7,765 nt of DNA from Putridiphycobacter sp965367695. GTDB taxonomy: Bacteria; Bacteroidota; Bacteroidia; Flavobacteriales_D; Crocinitomicaceae. The notes beneath the pieces were generated by a model. It had not been told where the DNA came from. It made no database searches and saw only the letters and a program-made list of their open reading frames with translations. Within the stretch, counting starts at the first letter, position 1; the number at the start of each line of letters is the position of its first letter. Positions 1-6,988 of this stretch are shown here, one piece after another. A program made the translations under genes and the position numbers. Where the stretch lies: assembly GCA_965367695.1 (NCBI GenBank), contig CBDUKB010000147.1:1-7765 (forward strand), in the 5' to 3' direction.

Positions 1-270
1 AAGGATTGAAATACTACCTGAGAAGCTATAAACTTCTCCTGTTTCCATTTCGGCATACACCGTGTACACATAATCACCAGCTGGCATGAGCTTATTTTTC
101 CATGTGCCATCCCATCCTATTTCTTGATCATTTGATTCAAATAATAAATTACCCCAGTTATTGTATACTTTTAAATTTACTGTTTTAAAAGGGCCACCTC
201 TAACCAAAAGCTCGTCATTTTCTTGATCTCCATTTGGTGAAAAACCAGATGGAACAGCTGGTGGAAACAC
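1..270 (-). other. Type IX secretion type B sorting domain (CHU_C / gliding motility-associated C-terminal domain)
   Basis: Residues about 2054-2143. Diagnostic segments are FSPNGDQEND (2063-2072), LKVYNNWGNLLFES with Trp 2092, WDGTW starting at 2106, PAGDYVYTVYAE and FSGSISIL at the edge. These match the order of the family: SPNGDG.ND, YNRWG..(V/I)(F/Y), WDG, P.G.Y.Y and a final G.I.L. The family signal targets proteins to the type IX translocon. Position 1 lies inside the last strand, so only a couple of residues and the stop are likely missing. YNNWG instead of the commoner YNRWG is a small deviation. Confidence 0.93.
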
Positions 271-3200
271 ACCGTTTTCATTGACCACAATTGATTTCAA
301 TAAGGTATCTGAACAACCTAGAGCATTGGTTACAATTTGAGAAACTTCATAAGTCCCTACTTCGTTATAGCTATAAGTTGGACTTTTCAATGAACTTGTA
401 TCGTTAAAGGCACCAAAATTCCATAAGAAACTAACTGCATCAGTAGAAAAATCAGTAAATGAAACTACTTCCCCGATTAATGGATCAACTGGGGTATAAT
501 TAAATGCTGCGGTTGGACCATTTTCAACTTCAATTGATTTAGTAAGGTTGTACTCACATCCTAAACTAGAGGTAACATGAAGTTTCACATCATAAATTCC
601 AGCGGTTTGGTAGATATGAATTGGGTTTTGAGAATTTGATGAATCTAAATCTCCAAATACCCACAACCATTCATCTATTTGTCCTGTTGAAACAATTGAT
701 GTATCGTTTAATTGCATTGGGTTCCCATTACAGGCAGCCGAATTGGAAAAACCAATTACGAGCGGTGTTACTACATTCACTGTCAACGTATCTGTTTGCT
801 CGGCACAATAAACAGCTCCAGCAGTCATAAAGGACAATTCAAAACTACCATTCGCCAAATCAAATGCACTTGGTAAATAAGTAGCATCCAAAGTTGTTGA
901 ATTAGGAACAAATGTTCCTGACCCCGTCGTTGACCATGTACCTGCAGTCGCATTTGTTAAACTTGCAAAAACATTGATACTGTCAGCAGTATTACATATC
1001 GCAATATCATCACCAACTGAAACCGCAGGATTTGGAATTAAAGTAATCGTAACGGTATCGCTTCCGGCTAAACAGCCTCCATTATTAGTTGAATTTAACA
1101 CAAGTGATACCACGCCATTTGCAACATCATTAATGGATGGTTGATATCCCGCATTCAATAAGGTATCATTAGGGGTAAAGCTACCTGTTCCCAATGTACT
1201 CCATTGACCAGACATACTTCCACCACTTATTAATCCATTTAAATTTACAACTTCCGTAGATTCACATACCACCTGATCTTGACCAGCAGAAGCAAAAACA
1301 GAATTTCCAAAAGTAATGTTTACTGTATCTGATGCAGCTGCGCAAGAACCGTTGAATGTTGATGTTAAAACTAAGCTAACAATACCTGCACTTACATCAG
1401 CAGTACTTAAATAATATTGAAAATTCAACAAACTATCATTTGGGGTAAAATACCCTGTACCCAAGGTACTCCAAACTCCTGTACTCGATCCATTTGCTAC
1501 AATTCCATTTAAAACAGCATAATCAGCAGTACTACAAACAACTTGATCTACTCCAGCATTTGCAGTAATTCCATTTGAAATTTGAATTAAAGTGGTATCC
1601 ACAGCTGCAATACAATTTCCATTTCCAGTAGAAGTAAGTATTAACATGACACTACCATTTGATATATCGTTTGCACTCGCTGTATACGACATGGTTAAAC
1701 TTGTATTGGAAGGACTAAAAGTACCGGACCCTGTGGTTGTCCAAACGCCTCCACTTGCAACCGTTATTGAACCAGATACATTGATGGTTGGGTTTGTTCC
1801 ACAAATTGATAGATTAGGTCCTGCATTCGCTGTTGGTGCAGGGGTATAAGTTATCGCCACAAAATCAGATGCAGCATTACAACTATTTGTTGCGCTCAGT
1901 ACCAAATTAACTCCTCCATTTGTAATGTCTCCTGCACTTGGCATGTAAGTAGCATTCAAATCAGTATTACTAGGTGTAAAAAATCCAGTGCCTGAAGTTG
2001 TCCATTGTCCCTGGGTTGCACCACCTGTTATACTTCCATTTAATATTGTGCTCGCGTTATTACCGCATAAAGTTTGATCATTCCCAGCGTTTGCTATTCC
2101 AGTGGCATAAATATATACTTGAATGGTATCAGTTACAGGATTACAATTACCGATATTGGTTGCGCTTAACACTAAGGTAATATTTTGACTGATGGAATCA
2201 GCTGCACTTGCAATATAAGTTGCATTTAAATCACTTGCATTAGGACTAAATGTTCCCGTACCAGAACTTGTCCAAGTACCAGTTGTATTTGCACCACTTA
2301 CGCTACCTGAAAGCGGAATTGATAAATTACTGGCACAGACCGTAATATCAGCTCCAGCATCCACTATTGGCATAGGCGTAATCGTCACTGATAAAATATC
2401 ATTACCTGCATTACAGCTACTTGCTGTTAGCATTAAATCAACTGATCCATTTGCAATATCGAATGCACTTGGAATATAAGTTGCGTTTAATGTAGAATCG
2501 TTTGGAGTAAAAACTCCTGTACCGGTTGAGGACCATACACCATTCACTGCTCCACCAGAAATTATTCCATTTAAGCTGACATTTGCATTGTTTCCACAAA
2601 CCGTTACATCATTTCCTGCATCTGCATAACCAGCAGGTAAAATTGTCACTGTCATATCATCAGTAACTGCGAGACAATTTGCATTATTTGTTGAAGTCAA
2701 TGTCAGTACAAAAGCGCCATTAATGGAATCCGCTGTACTTGGAATATAGGTTGCATTTAAACTCGTGTTGTTAGGAGAGAAAGTTCCTGTACCACTTGTT
2801 GACCATGCCCCAGTATTCGTTATTCCTGAAATTGACCCAGACAAACTCACTTGTAAATTACTGACACAAATAGTTTGATCGTTTCCAGCGTTTACTGTTG
2901 GATTTGGATTGATAAAAATGATTACACTATCTTTTTCCACATTACAATTTCCAACACCTGTGGTGGTTAGCATTAATTGAACCTGTCCATTCAGTATTTC
3001 AGCACTCGAAGGGGTATAAACAGCATTCAAATCAGTATTATTTGGTGCATAAGTACCACCACCTCCACTCCAAATACCACCAGAAGCATTGGCGACAACT
3101 CCTGATAAATTGGCTGCTGTATTGTTTTCGCATACATTGATATCTAATCCTGCATCCGCCGTTGGAGATACAGTAAAGTTAATTGTCATTTGATCATTTT

Positions 3201-6200
3201 CTGGATTACAAGTACCATTTCCTGTTGAAGTCAATGTTAAAGTTAAAGTACCTGAAGCTATTTCGCTCGTTGTTGGCGAATAAACTGCATTTAAAACATT
3301 GTTACTTGGTGTAAATACACCCAAGCCACCAGACCATACACCACCACTAGCCATTAAAACAGATCCATTCAAACTTACATCCGCATTATTGCCACAAACC
3401 GTTTGATCAACACCTGCATTTACAGTTGGTGCGTCCGTAATCGTAATAATTAAATCATCAGTACTTGCTGTACAAGCACCATTTCCAGTAGAGCTTAAGG
3501 TTAATGTAACCGTTCCTGCCGTAATTTCAGCATTCGTTGGAGTGTAAACTGCGTTTAAGTCAGCAGCACTAGAAAAATAGGAACCAGCACCACCCGACCA
3601 TGTACCGCCAGTTGCAATTGTTACCGTTCCACCTAGGTTTACAGCTGGATTATTCGCACATGCTGTTAAATTTGGACCAGCATTTACAATTGGATTGGGA
3701 TTAATCGTAATCACAACATCATCTGATTCTGCAAGACAGTTACCATTACCAGTTGACTCTAAAGTCAATGTTACAGACCCTGCAGCAATTTCAGCTGCCG
3801 AAGGTGTATAGGTTGCGGTTAAACTATTGTTTCCAGGAGAAAATGTCCCAGCACCGCCAAGCCAAACACCTCCACCAGCTCCACTGACACTTCCATTGAG
3901 TGAAACTGCCGAATTATTGGCACATACTGCTACATCAGCCCCAGCATTTACTACAGGAGCAGCAGTATAATTTAAAACTAAATTATCAGTTACAGCACTA
4001 CAATTACCGTTTCCTGTACTAGTTAAAGTCAAGGTAATACTTCCTGAAGCAATTTCTGATACGGTTGGTGTGTATGTAGTGGCTAAATTAGCATTGCCAG
4101 GGGTAAAGTTACCCAGACCGCCACTCCATATACCGCCAGTTGCAATACTTACTGACCCAGCTAGGGTCGCGTCCGAATTATTTTGACATAATGTTTGATC
4201 AGTTCCTGCATTAATGGTAGGGGCATTTGTATAAGTAATTGTAACATTATCAGTCACGGCATTACAATCTCCATTTCCTACACTTGTTAAAGTAAGCACC
4301 ACATTTCCTGTGGATATTTCTCCAGGAGTAGGTGTATAAACTGCGTTTAAAGCATTAACATTTGGTGAAAAAGTTCCAGCTCCTCCTGACCAAATACCGC
4401 CAGTTGCAATGGTTACGGCACCCGCTAAAGTTACATCAGGATTATTAGCACATGCGCTTTGAGCAGCACCTGCATCAACTGTTGGTGCGTCGGTAAAACT
4501 CACTTGTAATACATCAATTTCTGGATTACAAGTTCCATTTCCTGTTGAAGTTACTGTCAAATTAAGCAAACCAGCAGCAATTTCGGTAGGTGTTGGATTA
4601 TAGGTAGTAATTAAAGAAGTATTATTTGGTGTGTATGAACCCGCACCCCCTGACCAAATACCACCAGCAGCAATGGTTACATTTGCCGATAAATTTACCG
4701 CAGGGTTATTTTCACAAACTGTTAAATCAACACCAGCATCCATAATAGGAGCAGGAGTAATATTTAAAGTTATTTGATCATCTACTGGCGTACAATTCCC
4801 AGTAGAAGTTAAAGTTAAAGTGACAGCGCCAGCTGAAATATCACCCGGACTTGGGACATAATCGGCGGTCAAAGTAAATTCATCCGGTAAAAATTGACCG
4901 GAACCTGAAGTGGTCCAAACACCTGTATTTGTCCCCCCACTAATACTACCCGCTAAAGTCGCTGTATCGTTGGCACAAACAGAAAATGTTACCCCTGGAT
5001 CTAATAATATTTCTGCTGCAAATTCAGAAAAGAAACCGTATCTACAACCTGTGCCAGCACCTCCATTTACAATGGCCAAAGTAAATACATCAGTAGAATT
5101 GGCGATTAAATGAGATTGATTTACCGGAATTTCGGTCGTATTAAATTGTATTTGTGCAGCTCTCCAAACCCCACCTGTTCCAGGCACAATTTGAAAATCT
5201 GATGCATTAATTGCAGCAGTTCCAGGACCAGTAACTGTAAAGTCATCTTCACTACCATCTCTCACCATAATATTTAAGAAAAATGCTTCTGAAGTAGACC
5301 TAATGATACTGATTTGTTCAGAACCTGCACAGCCTAATGGCGGCAATACAGCTTGACCTTCTTCACATCCAAATCCAGTGACATGCGATACATATGAAGG
5401 TTTAGAAGTTTCAATATAAACACTATTATCAGTTGAAGTACTCAAATAATCCATATCTAAGCGATAAGTTTGACCTGCAAACAAAGTGGTGGTTGGTGTG
5501 GTACTTCCATCAATATAGACCTTAGTATTATTTTGAGTAGCTAAAATAAAAGCACTTTCATCACCGGTTGCATTTAACTGTCCTTTTACAGCAATATATT
5601 CAGTTCCTACAATACCGACTGGCACAATTTGATCGCCCAATAAATCGTAACATCCGCCTGATGGGTTGTGATTCGAATCATCCTTAATTGTGATGGCAAT
5701 ATCTTTATTACTAATCACAACCGCCCCTGAAGGATGGTTTGCTGGAATGGAATATTTAGGTTCATTTGAGCCCCTGTATGGAAAGTATTCCAAAGAAGTA
5801 TCGGTATTTCCACAGGAGTAAGTTTCTCCCATTTGTAGGGTAATTGAATGAGGTGTTAATGCAGGTATTCCATCAACATCAACAGGAGAATAAATGGTAA
5901 CCACCGTATTATTTTCAGTTGCAATTATATCAAAGGAAGCATAGGCTAAATTGGGTGAAGTATAGGTGTCTTGATTCCAAAACCCTTCGTGTTTATGAAG
6001 AGGGATATAAAACTCTTGACCCAAAGATGCTTTGCCTTTTAATGAAAAAATATCTGCATTGTTCGTATTACTCACTTCATAATAAGCGGTAATCGTGTCT
6101 GTCGCTACAATTCTTAAACCAGTTGACAAAATCGAATCTGTTGGTGCAGTCTCTAAGTCAGCAACAAAAGCTGAAAGATCTTCTTGGTGAGAACTGTTTG

Positions 6201-6429
6201 CCGACATTGATACCGTTATTGGAGTAAAAGAGGGATTAGCTGGCTGATCAATAGTTACCGTCGCTGCCCCATTGAATGTAGAAATATTCAAATAAATGGG
6301 TACTCCTCCTGGTGAATTATGAGAATAGGTAACATCAGGTGGTGCAAACCAAAACTCAGTTCCAGATTGCGCAACTGAATAATTAATTAGATTTAAAGCA
6401 AATAAAATTATAAGGTAAATTTTTTTCAT
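1..6429 (-). CDS. Giant secreted repeat adhesin with IgGFc-binding head and type IX (type B) sorting domain, 3' end cut by window
   Basis: One uninterrupted frame of 2143 codons. I read it codon by codon and found no stop. The start is the ATG at 6429-6427, because it begins a good Sec signal peptide (MKK, hydrophobic core, VA|QS). Order: signal peptide 1-20; IgGFc-binding-like domain about 21-477; sixteen 85-90 residue Ig-like/PKD-like repeats 478-1889; two PKD-like domains about 1890-2050; CHU_C-type sorting domain about 2055-2143. The frame is still open at position 1, but that domain family normally ends within a few residues of this point, so almost the whole protein is probably present. 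Known for the families: Sec export, then type IX translocation across the outer membrane with cell-surface attachment or release. Inferred role: adhesion to a surface, polymer or another cell. The ligand cannot be told from sequence. No catalytic domain is visible. It could instead be a structural surface-layer or matrix protein. Product class is fairly sure; function is only inferred. Confidence 0.93.
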   Translation of the reverse strand, partial: MKKIYLIILFALNLINYSVAQSGTEFWFAPPDVTYSHNSPGGVPIYLNISTFNGAATVTIDQPANPSFTPITVSMSANSSHQEDLSAFVADLETAPTDSILSTGLRIVATDTITAYYEVSNTNNADIFSLKGKASLGQEFYIPLHKHEGFWNQDTYTSPNLAYASFDIIATENNTVVTIYSPVDVDGIPALTPHSITLQMGETYSCGNTDTSLEYFPYRGSNEPKYSIPANHPSGAVVISNKDIAITIKDDSNHNPSGGCYDLLGDQIVPVGIVGTEYIAVKGQLNATGDESAFILATQNNTKVYIDGSTTPTTTLFAGQTYRLDMDYLSTSTDNSVYIETSKPSYVSHVTGFGCEEGQAVLPPLGCAGSEQISIIRSTSEAFFLNIMVRDGSEDDFTVTGPGTAAINASDFQIVPGTGGVWRAAQIQFNTTEIPVNQSHLIANSTDVFTLAIVNGGAGTGCRYGFFSEFAAEILLDPGVTFSVCANDTATLAGSISGGTNTGVWTTSGSGQFLPDEFTLTADYVPSPGDISAGAVTLTLTSTGNCTPVDDQITLNITPAPIMDAGVDLTVCENNPAVNLSANVTIAAGGIWSGGAGSYTPNNTSLITTYNPTPTEIAAGLLNLTVTSTGNGTCNPEIDVLQVSFTDAPTVDAGAAQSACANNPDVTLAGAVTIATGGIWSGGAGTFSPNVNALNAVYTPTPGEISTGNVVLTLTSVGNGDCNAVTDNVTITYTNAPTINAGTDQTLCQNNSDATLAGSVSIATGGIWSGGLGNFTPGNANLATTYTPTVSEIASGSITLTLTSTGNGNCSAVTDNLVLNYTAAPVVNAGADVAVCANNSAVSLNGSVSGAGGGVWLGGAGTFSPGNNSLTATYTPSAAEIAAGSVTLTLESTGNGNCLAESDDVVITINPNPIVNAGPNLTACANNPAVNLGGTVTIATGGTWSGGAGSYFSSAADLNAVYTPTNAEITAGTVTLTLSSTGNGACTASTDDLIITITDAPTVNAGVDQTVCGNNADVSLNGSVLMASGGVWSGGLGVFTPSNNVLNAVYSPTTSEIASGTLTLTLTSTGNGTCNPENDQMTINFTVSPTADAGLDINVCENNTAANLSGVVANASGGIWSGGGGTYAPNNTDLNAVYTPSSAEILNGQVQLMLTTTGVGNCNVEKDSVIIFINPNPTVNAGNDQTICVSNLQVSLSGSISGITNTGAWSTSGTGTFSPNNTSLNATYIPSTADSINGAFVLTLTSTNNANCLAVTDDMTVTILPAGYADAGNDVTVCGNNANVSLNGIISGGAVNGVWSSTGTGVFTPNDSTLNATYIPSAFDIANGSVDLMLTASSCNAGNDILSVTITPMPIVDAGADITVCASNLSIPLSGSVSGANTTGTWTSSGTGTFSPNASDLNATYIASAADSISQNITLVLSATNIGNCNPVTDTIQVYIYATGIANAGNDQTLCGNNASTILNGSITGGATQGQWTTSGTGFFTPSNTDLNATYMPSAGDITNGGVNLVLSATNSCNAASDFVAITYTPAPTANAGPNLSICGTNPTINVSGSITVASGGVWTTTGSGTFSPSNTSLTMSYTASANDISNGSVMLILTSTGNGNCIAAVDTTLIQISNGITANAGVDQVVCSTADYAVLNGIVANGSSTGVWSTLGTGYFTPNDSLLNFQYYLSTADVSAGIVSLVLTSTFNGSCAAASDTVNITFGNSVFASAGQDQVVCESTEVVNLNGLISGGSMSGQWSTLGTGSFTPNDTLLNAGYQPSINDVANGVVSLVLNSTNNGGCLAGSDTVTITLIPNPAVSVGDDIAICNTADSINVFASLTNATAGTWSTTGSGTFVPNSTTLDATYLPSAFDLANGSFELSFMTAGAVYCAEQTDTLTVNVVTPLVIGFSNSAACNGNPMQLNDTSIVSTGQIDEWLWVFGDLDSSNSQNPIHIYQTAGIYDVKLHVTSSLGCEYNLTKSIEVENGPTAAFNYTPVDPLIGEVVSFTDFSTDAVSFLWNFGAFNDTSSLKSPTYSYNEVGTYEVSQIVTNALGCSDTLLKSIVVNENGVFPPAVPSGFSPNGDQENDELLVRGGPFKTVNLKVYNNWGNLLFESNDQEIGWDGTWKNKLMPAGDYVYTVYAEMETGEVYSFSGSISIL
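280..762 (-). other. Two PKD-like domains between repeat rod and sorting domain
   Basis: Residues about 1890-2050. The first shows a strand with NDTSI, EWLWVFGD, then a run ending in YDVKLHVTSSLGC; the second shows FTDFSTD, FLWNFG, SPTYSYNEVGTYEVSQIVTN and ALGCSDT. The W.(F)G and Y.(V) pattern with the TSSLGC or TNALGC ending is typical of PKD domains in Bacteroidota secreted proteins. The first has two cysteines and the second one. Lysine returns here after being almost absent from the rod. They probably act as spacers next to the membrane anchor. Confidence 0.8.
1018..1557 (-). repeat. Local duplication R14-R15
   Basis: Both repeats are exactly 270 bp and share WSTLGTG, FTPND and LLN in the middle, a V-S-L-V-L strand before the second cysteine, and SDTV.IT near the end. 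No other repeat has WSTLGTG. They also both lack the CxNN motif (CSTAD and CESTE). The two copies are otherwise diverged, so the duplication is not very recent. Confidence 0.65.
1825..2889 (-). repeat. Two-repeat duplication: R9-R10 copied as R11-R12
   Basis: R9 and R11 are both 90 residues and share C(V/A)SNL, ADSI in place of the usual (E/D)I, and a long insert before Trp. R10 and R12 (87 and 88 residues) share CGNNA, SGG or TGG ahead of the Trp, and a shortened SCNA around the second cysteine that lacks the usual GNG. The alternating pattern indicates that a unit of about 531 bp was duplicated as a pair rather than single repeats being copied independently. Confidence 0.7.
2890..4737 (-). 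repeat. Uniform sub-block R2-R8: seven repeats of exactly 264 bp
   Basis: R2 to R8 (residues 565-1180) are each exactly 88 codons with no indel. They share a distinctive core, with GG(I/V/T)WSGG(A/L/G)G in six and GGVWLGGAG in R5, and a CxNN motif after the first cysteine. R1 and R9-R16 instead mostly have W(S/T)(S/T).G(T/S)G and vary from 85 to 90 residues. This marks R2-R8 as a separately expanded subfamily. Copies differ at many bases, so most of the expansion is not recent. Confidence 0.88.
4999..6369 (-). other. IgGFc-binding-type N-terminal domain of the adhesin
   Basis: Residues about 21-477. It opens with GTEFWFAPPDVT, the usual start of bacterial proteins with the IgGFc-binding domain (first described in the human mucus protein FCGBP). 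Other family-like segments are ATDTITAYYEVSN, QEFYIPLHKHEGFWNQ, ATENNTVVTIY, a repeated ATQNNTKVYIDG, SKPSYVSHVTGFGCEEG and AVLPPLGCAGSEQ. Five cysteines lie at residues 206, 260, 355, 367 and 462. Unlike the rod that follows, this part contains Lys, Arg and His at ordinary levels. In Bacteroidota this domain usually sits at the N terminus of secreted proteins ending in PKD and sorting domains, so it is likely the exposed binding head. Binding of immunoglobulin is not implied by the family name in bacteria. Confidence 0.75.
6370..6429 (-). other. Sec signal peptide
   Basis: Residues 1-20 begin MKKIYLIILFALN and end in SVA before QSG. This gives a short positive N-region, a hydrophobic core and an A-x-A-like cleavage site (SVA, then Q21). 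That is the usual form for Bacteroidota type IX cargo, which cross the inner membrane through Sec. A Gln directly after the cut could cyclise to pyroglutamate, as reported for type IX cargo in Bacteroidota; this is an inference here. Confidence 0.88.
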
Positions 6430-6988
6430 AGCGTATTTATTATTGCACAATTATTCAACAACATTATAAATCAAAGGTTAACTCAATTTAGAAGTTGCAT
6501 TCATTTAAAAAGTATTACTTAGTATTTAGGAATAATTGAAATCGTTTTTGTCATCATCATTTCATCAAATAAAGCGAATAAATGTTAAAATTTCTAAAAA
6601 AGTCATGGCTAATTCACTGTTTTTTCGACCAACAAAGGATTATTGCACACGAAACCCAAAAAATAAAGAATGAAATTTTAGTAAAAAACAAAAAGCACTA
6701 ATTATCAATTAAATAAAGTAATTTTTTACACCAAGGCTTGCCATCAACTCTACCCGTTTTTTAGTCAATTTAATACTTAGAAAAACAGTCCTTATGCCTG
6801 CGGATTACATGAGAAAAAACACAAAGAAGCTTGTCATTTTGGAAAGATAAAGTGTGACCGATTTAACAAATTATCATTATATTCAATAAATATTAACAAT
6901 TTAATGCTCACTACTTAATTAAAAAAAATGGTCGACCTTAAGAAAGTTGTTATTAAAATATATTATATTTAACCATTAATTAACGACT
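6430..6988. other. AT-rich divergent intergenic region, no gene seen
   Basis: These 559 bases separate the starts of two divergently transcribed genes, so they should hold both promoters. I looked for open frames with plausible starts, tRNA-like clover leaves, strong hairpins followed by T runs and mobile element ends, and saw none that I can support. No exact Bacteroidota minus-7 box (TAnnTTTG) at a good distance was found for either gene. The stretch contains poly-A tracts, two copies of ATTATTGCACA (6439-6449 and 6639-6649) and two copies of the palindrome TTAATTAA (6915-6922 and 6976-6983). Confidence 0.7.

Larger units (their letters stand above)
763..4998 (-). repeat. Tandem array of 16 Ig-like/PKD-like protein repeats (R1-R16)
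   Basis: Residues 478-1889. Each unit of 85-90 residues follows the pattern AGxDxxVCxNN, L.G.(V/I)(S/T), G(I/V)WS, GxGxFxPN, LNAxYxPS, (E/D)I..G.V.LTLTSTGNGxC, D.(V/I)TI, then a short Pro-rich linker such as PNPTVNAG. Repeat boundaries, as plus-strand positions of the first residue: R1 4998, R2 4737, R3 4473, R4 4209, R5 3945, R6 3681, R7 3417, R8 3153, R9 2889, R10 2619, R11 2358, R12 2088, R13 1824, R14 1557, R15 1287, R16 1017. Every repeat keeps two cysteines, one near position 8 and one near position 70 in R2, and a central Trp, which fits a disulfide-pinned beta sandwich. Similar repeats are common in large Bacteroidota surface proteins. A rigid stalk is the likely role. Confidence 0.92.

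Noticed and set aside
621..2180. Short plus-strand open frames lying across the repeat region (621-830, 1592-1849, 1998-2180)
   Set aside because: They are antisense to the large minus-strand gene, have no family resemblance, and come from the repeated Leu/Thr/Val-rich codons read backwards.
763..4998. The tandem repeats as a CRISPR array or a mobile element array
   Set aside because: The units are 255-270 bp, diverged in DNA, all in one open frame, and keep protein motifs, so they are coding domain repeats.
4910..5113. Plus-strand open frame of 67 codons over the junction of head and first repeat
   Set aside because: It is antisense to a well-supported coding region and shows no recognisable domain or start signal.
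6472..6480. Possible minus-7 promoter box for the adhesin (TAACCTTTG on the minus strand)
   Set aside because: It has three bases between TA and TTTG instead of two, and no TTG element at the expected distance upstream.
6947..6971. Possible TTG plus TATATTTA promoter just before the universal stress protein
   Set aside because: The final G of the minus-7 box is missing, the spacer is shorter than usual, and it would leave a very short leader.
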